DNA of 25,329 nt from IMG/VR virus record IMGVR_UViG_3300028829_004488, positions 1-25,329 of that record, one strand, 5' to 3'. How positions within the stretch are numbered: position 1 is the first letter of the stretch; each line of letters starts with the position of its first letter. The notes under the pieces are model-generated. The model had not been told where the DNA came from. It was given only the letters and a program-made list of their open reading frames with translations, and made no database searches. This document shows positions 1 through 7,833 of this stretch, in pieces. A program made the translations under genes and the position numbers. Origin of the DNA: a virus.

Positions 1-2
1 AT

Positions 3-47
3 TTAAAAAGAGTAATAAAGTCAGTAAAAACATTTTTTAATAAATGA
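3..47 (+). CDS. Possible 3' end of an upstream gene (partial)
   Basis: Two frames are open from the left edge and stop just before or over the next start codon. One reads LKRVIKSVKTFFNK and ends with a TGA that overlaps the ATG at 44 (ATGA). The other reads FKKSNKVSKNIF and ends with a TAA at 38-40. Both look like the lysine-rich C-termini of other genes here. Tight packing elsewhere in the window makes an upstream gene tail likely, but I cannot choose the frame or the product. Confidence 0.3.
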   Translation, partial: LKRVIKSVKTFFNK

Positions 48-940
48 TAAATTTTGAAGAGTATAGATTATTAGAATCTTATATAGGTTCTAAAAATTTT
101 GAAATTTTGTTGGAGAAAAATCTTTCTAATAAAATTGATAACAAAATAAAATTCGGTATAGTAATGCCTACTCATAAAATATCTGATGGTGGTGCTCAGA
201 CAACTAGACAAAATCACATGACTACACCTAGTATATTAAAAGATTCTTTAACATCAATAAAAAATCAAAAGTATGATAATTATACGGTTTACTTAGTAGG
301 TGATAAATATGATGGTGATGAAGAGATAAAGGAAGTAATGAATAGTATTATCCCAAAGGGTAAATTAAAATATCATAACCTGTCATCACCTGGTGAAAGA
401 GATAAAGGTTTTACAAAGCAACAATTTAGATATACTGCAGGTTGCGGTGCAATGAATAAAGGTTTGCAAATGGCTAAGTCAGATGGGTGTGATTATATTG
501 TTAGAATTGACCATGATGATAAGTGGACTCCTAATCACTTAGAGCTTTTAGCAAAAGCATACACACAATATCCTGAATTGGCATATGTATTCACAAGAAG
601 CCGTAAAAAGATAGACGCAACAAATAGCTCTAAGAAATATATGTACCAACCTAGGGACGAAAGGCATACTAATCTAATAGAACCAAATAATCTTGGTTAT
701 ACTCATGGTGATGTTAGTCACTCTGCAGTTTCATGGAGACCTTCTATGTGTGGTGATTTAAGATATCGTGATGCCGACGCGCAATGTAATACCGAACCTA
801 AAATATCTAAAGAAAAAACTAACCCAGCTGATGTTGACATGTTTAACAGAATGATGAAGGTTATAAAAGATAAAGGTCATAAGTATATGTACGTACCAAA
901 ACTAACAAGTTTCTATAGAAACAGAAAAGGTAAATTCTAA
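44..940 (+). CDS. GT-A (family 2-like) glycosyltransferase
   Basis: Probable cytoplasmic glycosyltransferase that moves a sugar from a nucleotide donor to an unknown acceptor. The GT-A/GT2 pattern is visible: a beta strand KFGIVMPTH near residues 36-44 opens the nucleotide-binding fold, the region around 66-90 (SLTSIKNQKYDNYTVYLVGD) resembles the usual S-L-x-Q-x-Y segment, and YIVRIDHDDKW (151-161) holds the metal-binding DxD-type DHDD. No signal peptide or membrane segment is seen, and the 298-residue length suits a single-domain enzyme. The N-terminal 35 residues and a polar insertion at 46-62 are not part of the usual core. It lies upstream of the sugar operon but is separated from it by the Hc1-like gene and a terminator. 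The family is fairly secure; donor and acceptor are unknown. Confidence 0.75.
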   Translation: MINFEEYRLLESYIGSKNFEILLEKNLSNKIDNKIKFGIVMPTHKISDGGAQTTRQNHMTTPSILKDSLTSIKNQKYDNYTVYLVGDKYDGDEEIKEVMNSIIPKGKLKYHNLSSPGERDKGFTKQQFRYTAGCGAMNKGLQMAKSDGCDYIVRIDHDDKWTPNHLELLAKAYTQYPELAYVFTRSRKKIDATNSSKKYMYQPRDERHTNLIEPNNLGYTHGDVSHSAVSWRPSMCGDLRYRDADAQCNTEPKISKEKTNPADVDMFNRMMKVIKDKGHKYMYVPKLTSFYRNRKGKF

Positions 941-946
941 TGAATA

Positions 947-964
947 TATATAAAAACAATAAAA
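947..964 (+). promoter_or_regulatory. Candidate late promoter / A-rich leader for the Hc1-like gene
   Basis: TATATAAAAACAATAAAA begins 28 nt before the ATG at 975. It is one of about ten similar motifs placed at nearly the same distance before genes in this window, and it resembles the T4 late promoter TATAAATA. No Shine-Dalgarno sequence lies between it and the start. Confidence 0.45.
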
Positions 965-974
965 AATAACTATT

Positions 975-1151
975 ATGGAAAAATTTGAAGAAATCAAGGC
1001 TCTTATCGAGTCAGTAAGTGAAGATGTAGATAAATTCTATGTAAAGGGAAATAAGGCAGCCGCCGTAAGAATTAGAAAATCAATGCAAGAAGTTAAAAAT
1101 CTAGCACAAGAACTAAGATTACACGTCCAAGAGACTAAGAACAATATGTAA
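975..1151 (+). CDS. Histone H1-like protein of the Hc1 family (58 aa)
   Basis: Small helical nucleoid-associated-like protein. Its 58 residues follow the pattern of the short Hc1/histone H1-like proteins common in Bacteroidota: an MEKFEEIKALIES start, then DKFYVKGNKAAAVRIRKSM (residues 19-37), then QEVKNLAQELR (38-48). The second helix carries the basic residues expected to contact DNA. The usual Gly in KAAG-R is Ala here. Codons are clean with no frame ambiguity. The gene is monocistronic: a promoter-like motif precedes it and a strong hairpin terminator follows within about 20 nt, unlike the packed operons around it. By analogy it should bind or compact DNA, either phage or host. The family call is from memory of the sequence pattern; the role in the phage is inference. 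Confidence 0.8.
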   Translation: MEKFEEIKALIESVSEDVDKFYVKGNKAAAVRIRKSMQEVKNLAQELRLHVQETKNNM

Positions 1152-1170
1152 TCATACATAATCTTTTTTA

Positions 1171-1203
1171 AAAAAGACTATCTTTAATTAGATGGTCTTT
1201 TTT
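1171..1203 (+). terminator. Rho-independent terminator after the Hc1-like gene
   Basis: AAAAAGACTATC, an 8-nt loop, then GATGGTCTTTTT form a 12-bp stem with one G-T pair, followed by a short T run. It closes the Hc1-like transcript just before the promoter motif of the sugar operon. Confidence 0.85.
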
Positions 1204-1248
1204 GTTTGTATAATGCCCGGTTATACTTGAAACTTTTTTAAAAACTTC

Positions 1249-1263
1249 TATATAATAATAAAT
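1249..1263 (+). promoter_or_regulatory. Candidate promoter of the sugar/modification operon
   Basis: TATATAATAATAAAT starts 27 nt before the ATG at 1276 and lies directly downstream of a terminator. The same 14-base core recurs before uvsX (11459) and before the gp55 gene (21336). Confidence 0.6.
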
Positions 1264-1275
1264 CAGTTAAATTAT

Positions 1276-1827
1276 ATGGAACGTTGCTTAATATTAGATT
1301 TTGATGATACTTTAGTTTCAACTATAGATACTCATGCAAATTCATGGAAACTTGCTATAGAAAGAGTATTGAATAGGGATATACCTATTGAAACAATAAT
1401 GTCTGATATTAATTACGGAATGGATGTTCTTTTAAAGAAATATCAATTAACTGAAGCTGAGTCCCAATTAGCACAAGATTACAAAAGAGAAATATTTTCA
1501 AAGAATCTTCATAAGACTAAAATAAATCAATTACTTTTGTGGATAATTAAAAATTCTCAATTTGAAAAAGTTATTATAGCATCAAATTCATCTAGAGAAA
1601 ATGTAGATAGAATTATGGCTTATCATAATATAAGTAATGAATTATTTGATATGATTGTAACGAGGGATGATGTTTTAAATAAAAAGCCACACTCAGATAT
1701 GGCAGATTTAATTTTTAAAACATTTCCTAAATATAATCCAGCTGATTTTTTAATGGTTGGTGATTCAGAAGTAGATTCAACATTCGCACTTAAAAACAAA
1801 ATGAAATGCATACTGGTAAAGTTTTAG
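1276..1827 (+). CDS. HAD-superfamily phosphatase
   Basis: Haloacid dehalogenase-type phosphohydrolase, probably acting on a small sugar phosphate. All four HAD motifs are visible: DFDDT at 8-12 (nucleophile D8, acid/base D10), IASNSS at 101-106, the lysine of NKKPHSD at 135-141, and GDSEVD at 162-167 for Mg binding. A helical cap of about 70 residues lies between motifs I and II, as in phosphoglycolate phosphatase or beta-phosphoglucomutase relatives. The length of 183 residues is slightly short for that group. It opens the operon and overlaps the kinase gene by 22 nt. With the kinase and nucleotidyltransferase that follow, it suggests a sugar-activation route, in which it might remove a phosphate from a sugar phosphate. 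The substrate cannot be read from the sequence. Confidence 0.85.
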   Translation: MERCLILDFDDTLVSTIDTHANSWKLAIERVLNRDIPIETIMSDINYGMDVLLKKYQLTEAESQLAQDYKREIFSKNLHKTKINQLLLWIIKNSQFEKVIIASNSSRENVDRIMAYHNISNELFDMIVTRDDVLNKKPHSDMADLIFKTFPKYNPADFLMVGDSEVDSTFALKNKMKCILVKF

Positions 1828-2552
1828 TAGGAAATAGTGGAGATAGGGTATATCTTCAAGATAACAAAGTTATTAAAGAAGCTGGGGTTTATCCTATAAA
1901 GTTTAAGCAGCAAATGGATTGGTTAAAAAATTGTACCCATCCGAATTTTATAAAGATTAATCCTATATCAGATACTTCATTTGAAATGAAAAAATACCCA
2001 ACATGGTATGATAAAATCTGTGAACAGCCTTTAATTAAATCAATTGACCAATTAGATGATCTTATTCATATTGTAAATGATTTTGATGGTTACGGTACTG
2101 ATGTAGATACAAGATCTTATTTAGATAAATTAGAAGGTAGAACAGGTTATACTTATGAAGGTGAATTAGATGCATCGTCAGGCTGGGGGTTTGTTCATGG
2201 TGATTTAACAGTAAGTAATATCTTATATGATAAGGATTTTATTTTTATTGATCCACGAGGTACTGAAGAGCAGAATTATTATGACTATGGAAAACTGATG
2301 CAATCTTTTGTAATGAAATATGAGGCCCATATATACAATGAAAGGAATTCTAAATATCTTAAGTTCTGTAGGGAAGCAGAAAACATAATGTATGAATGGT
2401 ATGACGAATACCAATTAAAATTCTTTTTAGCAGTTCACTTATTAGGAGCTGTTCCATTTTTTGAATTAAATGAAAGATATGAATTGGCAGGTATGTTCCT
2501 TAAGAAAGGGCATGAATTATTCGATGAATTAGAAATTAAATATAGCAAATGA
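1806..2552 (+). CDS. APH/choline-kinase-like small-molecule kinase
   Basis: Kinase of the aminoglycoside phosphotransferase/choline kinase fold, predicted to phosphorylate a small molecule such as a sugar. The catalytic loop FVHGDLTVSNIL (129-140) holds the Brenner motif H-x-D-x(4)-N (H131, D133, N138), and FIDPRG (147-152) holds the metal-binding aspartate D149, followed by DYGKL. The N-terminal GNSGDRVY (9-16) could be the Gly-rich loop, and K24 in VIKEAG may be the ATP lysine. The start overlaps the HAD gene by 22 nt; a later start would lose the Gly-rich loop. The end overlaps the nucleotidyltransferase gene as ATGA, suggesting coupled translation. The DPRG-YDYGKL ending resembles kinases of capsule loci. 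Antibiotic resistance is not suggested by this context. Confidence 0.7.
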   Translation: MHTGKVLVGNSGDRVYLQDNKVIKEAGVYPIKFKQQMDWLKNCTHPNFIKINPISDTSFEMKKYPTWYDKICEQPLIKSIDQLDDLIHIVNDFDGYGTDVDTRSYLDKLEGRTGYTYEGELDASSGWGFVHGDLTVSNILYDKDFIFIDPRGTEEQNYYDYGKLMQSFVMKYEAHIYNERNSKYLKFCREAENIMYEWYDEYQLKFFLAVHLLGAVPFFELNERYELAGMFLKKGHELFDELEIKYSK

Positions 2553-3256
2553 GTAGAGTAAGAAAAGCAATTATCTTAGCAGCCGGGAGGTCTACTAGGT
2601 ATGGATCAAATAAACTTATAGATCCAATTTTAGGAAAATCAACAATTCAGTACTGTATTGAATTTTGTATTGAGAATGGAATAGAGGATGCATATGTTAC
2701 TATAAGTAAATCTGACTTCTTTTTTAAAAATAGAAATACAAAATTATCTCATCCTATTATTGAAAGTTTATCAAAGTATAAAGAAAAGATAAACATTTGT
2801 TATGAATTTCAGAAGGATGATGAATATGGACCAGGCGCTGCAATTAAGGCATGGGAAGGTAAATTTTATGAACCTTTCTTATGTCTCTTTGGTGACAATT
2901 ATTATCAAGGTAATATTGGTTTAGAATACCATGATCCTAATAACACTGTTGTTACTTATAAGGATTATGAAACTAGAGCAAGAAATTTACAACTTGCTAC
3001 TATCCTAGAAGATGTGGTTATTGAAAAACCGCATGGTGTAGTAAGCGGTAGATATTTTTGCGGATATATGATATTTGGTAAAGAGGCATTTGATAACTTA
3101 AGTAGTATTAAATTATCAAACAGAAATGAATATGAAATTACTCATCTTATAAACTCGATGGATAATTTAAAATTTGAAGAATTAAATATATGTTGGTATG
3201 ATTTAACATACGAACAAGATAAACAAGTAATAGAAGATATTATTCAAAATTGTTAA
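2549..3256 (+). CDS. Sugar-1-phosphate nucleotidyltransferase
   Basis: NTP-transferase family enzyme that would join a nucleotide to a sugar 1-phosphate (or similar phosphate ester) to give an activated sugar. The N-terminal signature AIILAAGRSTRYGSNK (7-22) matches the LAAG-x-x-x-R phosphate-binding loop with a following lysine. GPGAAI (94-99) fits the base/sugar-binding segment and CLFGDNYY (112-119) carries the metal-binding aspartate D116. EKPHG (near 155) and the GRYFCGYMIF segment match the sugar-binding half of the fold. The C-terminal hexapeptide-repeat domain of GlmU is absent; 235 residues match single-domain RmlA/MurU/HddC-type enzymes. It overlaps the kinase by 4 nt and is 1 nt from the next gene. 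The nucleotide and sugar specificities are unknown. Confidence 0.85.
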   Translation: MSRVRKAIILAAGRSTRYGSNKLIDPILGKSTIQYCIEFCIENGIEDAYVTISKSDFFFKNRNTKLSHPIIESLSKYKEKINICYEFQKDDEYGPGAAIKAWEGKFYEPFLCLFGDNYYQGNIGLEYHDPNNTVVTYKDYETRARNLQLATILEDVVIEKPHGVVSGRYFCGYMIFGKEAFDNLSSIKLSNRNEYEITHLINSMDNLKFEELNICWYDLTYEQDKQVIEDIIQNC

Positions 3257-3257
3257 T

Positions 3258-4523
3258 ATGAAAGAGAATGTAAAAAAGATTGGTTTTTTTAAATTAGGTA
3301 AAGCCATAAAGTTTAATGAAAACAGTTGGAGCGCAATCGGTGGTGATTGTGAACCTAAGCAATTAATTTGTTCAATTGCAAACAGAAATCCTAATATCGA
3401 ATATTGGCTATTAAGCCCAAATGATTTAGGTAAGTTTAGAGCAAAACAAAAACCTAAAGTAAATTCTTTATTCGGCCCACCGCAAACAGATGAACCTATA
3501 GTTCCTAATAATATTAAAGAATTTCATTCTACTATGAAAGAGAGAAAGTCTACTGATGAAACTGTTGAAATTATTCAAGGTTTAGATTTAGATTTTATTT
3601 TCTTTTATACTGGTCCAACAAGTACTGTTAATATTCCAGAGTATATCAACAAGAAGGATGGTACTGGTCAAGTTAAATCGTTGGATTTCTTTAAGTATTA
3701 TGCAGCTCCAATTATTAAAGCGATGAATGAATTGGAAAAGAAAGTTCCTATTGTAGGTTTACTTGTTGATAACCGATATGTTCTTGCGTGTAAGGATTGG
3801 AGTATAAATAATAGACCAACCTATTACTTAGCACAAAATACATTTACTAAAGAAGAACAATATTTCTGTAATCCACCACTGAGAGATGTTAAAACAATTA
3901 CATCTACATATGAATATTCAGGTATTGAAACAGTATTTCTTTTAGATAAGAAAAGATATGATACTGATGAATTATTTAAAATGAAAAAGACCAATTCATT
4001 TATGATGCTACAGAATCAAGGTAAAGGTTCAGGTGGAATGGATCGTTGGGATCCAGTAAAAGAATACATTGTTGATCAAGAAATAGAAACTGATATCTAT
4101 GGTAAATGGGATGATGAGATTAAAGAAAAGTATCCTAAATGGTTTAAAGGAGAAACTAGAATCGAAACAATGACCGATGAATTACTCGGTACTAAATATA
4201 CATTCTGTGTACCTATTAAAGAAGGTATGGTAACCTCTAAGTATGCTGAAATGCTACACTATGGTATTATACCTTTCTTACACCCATCTTACGATACTGA
4301 CTTTAATGTATTCCCTGAAGGTCATTTTATTAGATGTAAATCAGCAGAAGATTTAAAAAAGAAAATTGAATTCTTAAATGCAAACCCGGAGCATTATAAG
4401 AAATTATTTTATAACCTACAAGAAAAGTATCTTAAGGATTCTTATTATACTGGAGAGCATGTAGATAACAAGATCTGGGAATCTTATGAAAGAGTAACTA
4501 AAACTGAAACCGTAAATGTATAA
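3258..4523 (+). CDS. Putative GT-B-fold glycosyltransferase
   Basis: Probable glycosyltransferase, assigned mainly from the C-terminal half. Residues 312-345 read as TKYTFCVPIKEGMVTSKYAE followed by MLHYGIIPFLHPSYD, like the donor-binding segment of GT-B enzymes, where an acidic residue (E331) precedes a small-residue loop and a buried strand. The tail (about 362-400) is a helical segment that packs back in GT-B folds. The N-terminal half starts with KKIGFFKLGKAIKF and includes a strand-like IEYWLLSP and LDLDFIFFYTG, compatible with a first Rossmann domain. The T4 alpha-glucosyltransferase has a similar length (400 aa) and a loosely similar C-terminal layout, but I see no strong identity. The gene overlaps the epimerase gene by 8 nt. 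Confidence in a glycosyltransferase is moderate; the acceptor is unknown. Confidence 0.5.
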   Translation: MKENVKKIGFFKLGKAIKFNENSWSAIGGDCEPKQLICSIANRNPNIEYWLLSPNDLGKFRAKQKPKVNSLFGPPQTDEPIVPNNIKEFHSTMKERKSTDETVEIIQGLDLDFIFFYTGPTSTVNIPEYINKKDGTGQVKSLDFFKYYAAPIIKAMNELEKKVPIVGLLVDNRYVLACKDWSINNRPTYYLAQNTFTKEEQYFCNPPLRDVKTITSTYEYSGIETVFLLDKKRYDTDELFKMKKTNSFMMLQNQGKGSGGMDRWDPVKEYIVDQEIETDIYGKWDDEIKEKYPKWFKGETRIETMTDELLGTKYTFCVPIKEGMVTSKYAEMLHYGIIPFLHPSYDTDFNVFPEGHFIRCKSAEDLKKKIEFLNANPEHYKKLFYNLQEKYLKDSYYTGEHVDNKIWESYERVTKTETVNV

Positions 4524-5538
4524 TTCTGAAACAAAAATCCTAGTCACCGGTGGTGCTGGGTTCGTTGGTACAAATTTTATCAATGATTTATTAAATAGAG
4601 GACATAATCCTAAATGTATTGCAGTGATCGATAATATGGAACACGGTACTTATATACCTAAAGTCCATGATCAAATTGAAAATTTTCATAAAGTAGATAT
4701 TAGAAATCAATATGTAGAAAACATTATTCAGGATTTTGCACCTGATTATGTTTATCACTTCGCTGGCTTGGTTTCTATTTATGACTGTCATGAAGATCCA
4801 TACGAAGCTGTAGATAATAATATCTTAGGAAGTATTAATGTAATGAATGGTTGTGTAAAGGCAGATGTAAAAAGAATTATCTTTAGTGAAACTTCTGCTG
4901 TATATGAAAATTGTGAAATGCCTAAAGAAGGGTTTAACGAGAATCAATCTGATCCTACTACAATTTATTCTACAACTAAAGCATGCCTTGCCTTATTAGC
5001 AGAATCATACCAGAGAACTAAAGGTTTAAATTATACTGCATTGAGATACTTTAATGTTGCTGGGCCACTTCAAGACTATAATAGAACCATACCTCCTGTA
5101 TTCGCTGGATTTATTTTAAGAATTAAAGGTAATCATAATCCTATAGTGTTTGGTGATTATATGAAGGCAAGAGATTATATTGATGTATCTGATGTTAATG
5201 CATTCCACATTCTTTGTATGGAAAATGAAGATACCGCAAACCAAACCTTTAATTTAGGAACCGGTAAAATGACAAATCTAATGGATCTTAAAAATATGAT
5301 TGGTGATATTATGGGAGTTGGTGAACCTGTGTTTGATCATTACGATCCGATTGCAGGTGAGGCTTTAAATATCAGAGGGGATATCTCCAAAGCTAAATCG
5401 ATGGGATGGGAACCTAAAAAAGATATAAGAGATACTATAAAAGAAACTATTGTTTATCTTGAAGAAGAAATTAATCAAGGTACAATTGACCCTTTAACTT
5501 TTATGGAAGATTTAGAAATTGAAAAAGTAAAAATATAA
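4516..5538 (+). CDS. NAD-dependent sugar epimerase/dehydratase (GalE-like SDR)
   Basis: Extended short-chain dehydrogenase that epimerises or dehydrates a nucleotide sugar in the cytoplasm. The NAD-binding TGGAGFVG is at 11-18, a DIRNQ acidic segment follows at 61-65, HFAGL is at 81-85, the catalytic Ser/Thr region SETSAVY at 124-130, and the YxxxK pair at Y151 and K155. The segment TALRYFNVAGP is the usual GalE-type LRYFNVAG substrate loop. At 340 residues the length is normal for GalE (about 330-340). It likely converts the sugar product of the upstream nucleotidyltransferase, or UDP-glucose/GlcNAc from the host, into the donor used by a neighbouring glycosyltransferase. Which epimer is made cannot be told. 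The next gene starts 1 nt after its stop. Confidence 0.9.
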   Translation: MYNSETKILVTGGAGFVGTNFINDLLNRGHNPKCIAVIDNMEHGTYIPKVHDQIENFHKVDIRNQYVENIIQDFAPDYVYHFAGLVSIYDCHEDPYEAVDNNILGSINVMNGCVKADVKRIIFSETSAVYENCEMPKEGFNENQSDPTTIYSTTKACLALLAESYQRTKGLNYTALRYFNVAGPLQDYNRTIPPVFAGFILRIKGNHNPIVFGDYMKARDYIDVSDVNAFHILCMENEDTANQTFNLGTGKMTNLMDLKNMIGDIMGVGEPVFDHYDPIAGEALNIRGDISKAKSMGWEPKKDIRDTIKETIVYLEEEINQGTIDPLTFMEDLEIEKVKI

Positions 5539-5539
5539 T

Positions 5540-6802
5540 ATGGAAAAAGAATTAAAATGGGGTACTATAATTCCACTGATTGGTGGTAGTGCTATAGGAT
5601 GTAAAAAATCTGCAGGTAACGAACCTGCATTTCATTTAAGTTATGATGCGTTTGCTGCTAATGAAAGTCATATTGAAAAATATTGGCCTGATGTACCTAT
5701 GTATAGGTTAGATCATGAAGATTTAGAAATTCCTAAACAAACCTTTAACGAAGTAGATTATGTAAATTCAGTTTGTCCTTGTGCAGGGTTATCACAATTA
5801 AATTCTGCAAGAGGAACGTCTGCTTCTCGTGGATCTGGTGCTACTCAAAATCAATGGATGTATAATTCATCAGAATATATTTTAGAAAACGTAAAACCTA
5901 AAGTACTTTGGGGTGAGAATGCACCTGGTCTTTTTACTAAGATGGGAGAAGGTGTTGTTGACAGGTTAAGAGAAATAGGCGAAAAATATGGCTATAGTTT
6001 TTCTTTAATTAAAACAAACACCGAGCTTCATGGAATTCCACAAAGAAGAATGAGAACTTTTTATTTCTTTTGGAATACACCAACTGTACCTATGTTAAGT
6101 TGGAAATTCAGAGAAAAGAAATTACTAATTGATTATCTTAATGAAATTCCTAAGGATGCTACACACCAAGATATGTTTATGGTTGAAGGTAAAGTCACAG
6201 ATCATTTTACACCTTATGAATATGTTTTAGAAAAGGAAGGTTTAACTCATGCTGAATTTGCTGCAAAATTTAAAAAAGGAACTATTGCACAGTACTTAGA
6301 AAAAAATGAACTTATTGATGACTGTATTAAATGGTTAGAAAAACATTATCCTAAAAGAGGGTTTTCAAATAAAAAATCTACAAAGACTTTTATTGATATG
6401 TTAGAGCACCAACAATATAAAACAAGTCAAGGATTAGGTTATTGGGATGCATCCCCGCATTTCTTTCACGATTCTTTTTCTGCTCTTATTGGTAGAAATA
6501 TGTTTAATGGTGTACACCCAGTAGAAAACAGATATCTTAATGTTAGAGAAATGCTTCACTTAATGGGACTTCCTTTAGACTTCGGTATTGAAAGCTCAAG
6601 ACAAGTAAATCATATTGCTCAAAATGTACCTGTTACAACTGCTATGGATATGGCTGATGAGGTAAAGAAATTTTGTAAAGGCGAGGCTAAGATGACTAAT
6701 TTTACATTTCTGAAACAAGATAACACAAGTCATAAAATTATTGATTCTGTTGAAATTGGATCAGAACCTAAAAAGAAATATAAAGTAAAAAGTATAATTT
6801 AA
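5540..6802 (+). CDS. DNA cytosine-C5 methyltransferase
   Basis: C5-cytosine DNA methyltransferase using S-adenosylmethionine. Motifs appear in canonical order: a diverged motif I IPLIGGSAIG (11-20), motif IV with the catalytic cysteine VCPCAGLSQLN (P80-C81), motif VI ENAPG (126-130, instead of ENV), motif VIII QRRMR (168-172), a roughly 150-residue target-recognition region, motif IX RYLNVREMLHLMGLP (331-345) and motif X QNVPVTTAMDMADEV (361-375). The acidic residue ending motif II is not obvious. The C-terminal tail after 385 is extra. No restriction endonuclease lies next to it, so it is an orphan modification enzyme. It sits between an epimerase and a GT8-like enzyme in one operon, which raises the possibility of methylcytosine-linked hypermodification; no TET/JBP-like oxygenase is visible in the window. 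The recognition sequence is unknown. Confidence 0.85.
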   Translation: MEKELKWGTIIPLIGGSAIGCKKSAGNEPAFHLSYDAFAANESHIEKYWPDVPMYRLDHEDLEIPKQTFNEVDYVNSVCPCAGLSQLNSARGTSASRGSGATQNQWMYNSSEYILENVKPKVLWGENAPGLFTKMGEGVVDRLREIGEKYGYSFSLIKTNTELHGIPQRRMRTFYFFWNTPTVPMLSWKFREKKLLIDYLNEIPKDATHQDMFMVEGKVTDHFTPYEYVLEKEGLTHAEFAAKFKKGTIAQYLEKNELIDDCIKWLEKHYPKRGFSNKKSTKTFIDMLEHQQYKTSQGLGYWDASPHFFHDSFSALIGRNMFNGVHPVENRYLNVREMLHLMGLPLDFGIESSRQVNHIAQNVPVTTAMDMADEVKKFCKGEAKMTNFTFLKQDNTSHKIIDSVEIGSEPKKKYKVKSII

Positions 6803-6804
6803 TT

Positions 6805-7809
6805 ATGAAAGATAACGCATTAGCAATAGGAATATCTAGTTTAGAGTTTACCAATATCTTATGTAGTTATTATCCTAAAGGGATCAAAGAAAATTTTGAT
6901 ATTTACTTATTTGTTGATAATAATAAAATAGACATAGATAAACTTCAGTGCATTTTTAAAGAGCATGATTTAGATATTTTTATTAATGCTAAAATTATTA
7001 TCTTAAAGGATGTATATGATCATTATATAGAAAAGCATCAATATAAAGGTAATGCAAAAAAGTTTCTATTAAATCATGGTTGTTTATTTAAAATTCTAAT
7101 GCCTATTTATCTAAGAGAAATGTTTGGTGTTAAAAGAACATATGTTTCCGATGATGATGTATTTATCCTAAATGATCTCAGTTATATGTGGACTAAATAT
7201 AAAGAGTTCGGTATTAAGAAGGAAAACTTATTTTACATTAGAAATAAAAATAAGTATGATGTAATGAATGCCTTCAATGAAATATTTGAATCTGATTTTA
7301 CTTTGGATCAAATGAATGGTCTAGCAATAAATGCAGGTAATATTATTTATGACGAAGACCCTAAGTTAGAATATTACTTTGAGCGGTTTATGAAGCACCC
7401 ATTTATTCATCATATGTTTTTTGATTTTACAGGTTATACGAGCTGGACAGTAGAACAGAGGTTTCATCATTTTAATATTCATAGATATTTAGCAGAAGGA
7501 AAGGAAGTTAAATTTTTAGAAAGTAAAGACTTAAGACTAATGCAAAATCTTGATAAAGATATGAAGGCTGGTGAGCCACCTGAAAAATATTTAAAAGAAG
7601 TCGTACCATCCTTAATCCATTATGCAATAGGCACAAAAAAACCTTTATGGTTAAATGATTTTTTACCAGGTCTTAAATGGAGATATGGTTTTGACTATAA
7701 GGCCAAATATGAATTAAAGGATATTCTATATAATAAAGATTGGCGACCACCATCCTTTAAAAGTGTACAGAAAAAACAAACAGCATTAAAAATTAAGTCT
7801 GTATTTTAA
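6805..7809 (+). CDS. GT8-like glycosyltransferase
   Basis: Retaining GT-A glycosyltransferase resembling family 8 (glycogenin/LgtC relatives). YVSDDDVFILNDL (113-125) contains the DxD (D116-D118) after a KILMPIYLREMFGVKR helix, as in GT8. LAINAGNII (173-181) matches the [IF]NAGxx[IL] acceptor/donor motif, and IHYAIGTKKPLW (271-282) matches the C-terminal H-x(2)-G-x-x-KPW metal-binding motif. The size of 334 residues is usual for the family. There is no membrane anchor. It is the last gene of the operon, 2 nt after the methyltransferase stop. The donor is probably a UDP-sugar from family knowledge; the acceptor could be DNA, a virion protein or a host surface glycan and cannot be decided here. 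Confidence 0.8.
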   Translation: MKDNALAIGISSLEFTNILCSYYPKGIKENFDIYLFVDNNKIDIDKLQCIFKEHDLDIFINAKIIILKDVYDHYIEKHQYKGNAKKFLLNHGCLFKILMPIYLREMFGVKRTYVSDDDVFILNDLSYMWTKYKEFGIKKENLFYIRNKNKYDVMNAFNEIFESDFTLDQMNGLAINAGNIIYDEDPKLEYYFERFMKHPFIHHMFFDFTGYTSWTVEQRFHHFNIHRYLAEGKEVKFLESKDLRLMQNLDKDMKAGEPPEKYLKEVVPSLIHYAIGTKKPLWLNDFLPGLKWRYGFDYKAKYELKDILYNKDWRPPSFKSVQKKQTALKIKSVF

Positions 7810-7833
7810 CTTAAACTAAGTAACAATAATCAA

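Noticed and set aside
1806-2552. Aminoglycoside resistance gene
   Set aside because: The HGD-x(4)-N motif is shared by many small-molecule kinases. The operon context of a phosphatase, nucleotidyltransferase and epimerase favours sugar activation.
5540-6802. Part of a restriction-modification system
   Set aside because: No endonuclease or specificity gene lies beside it; the neighbours are an epimerase and a glycosyltransferase.
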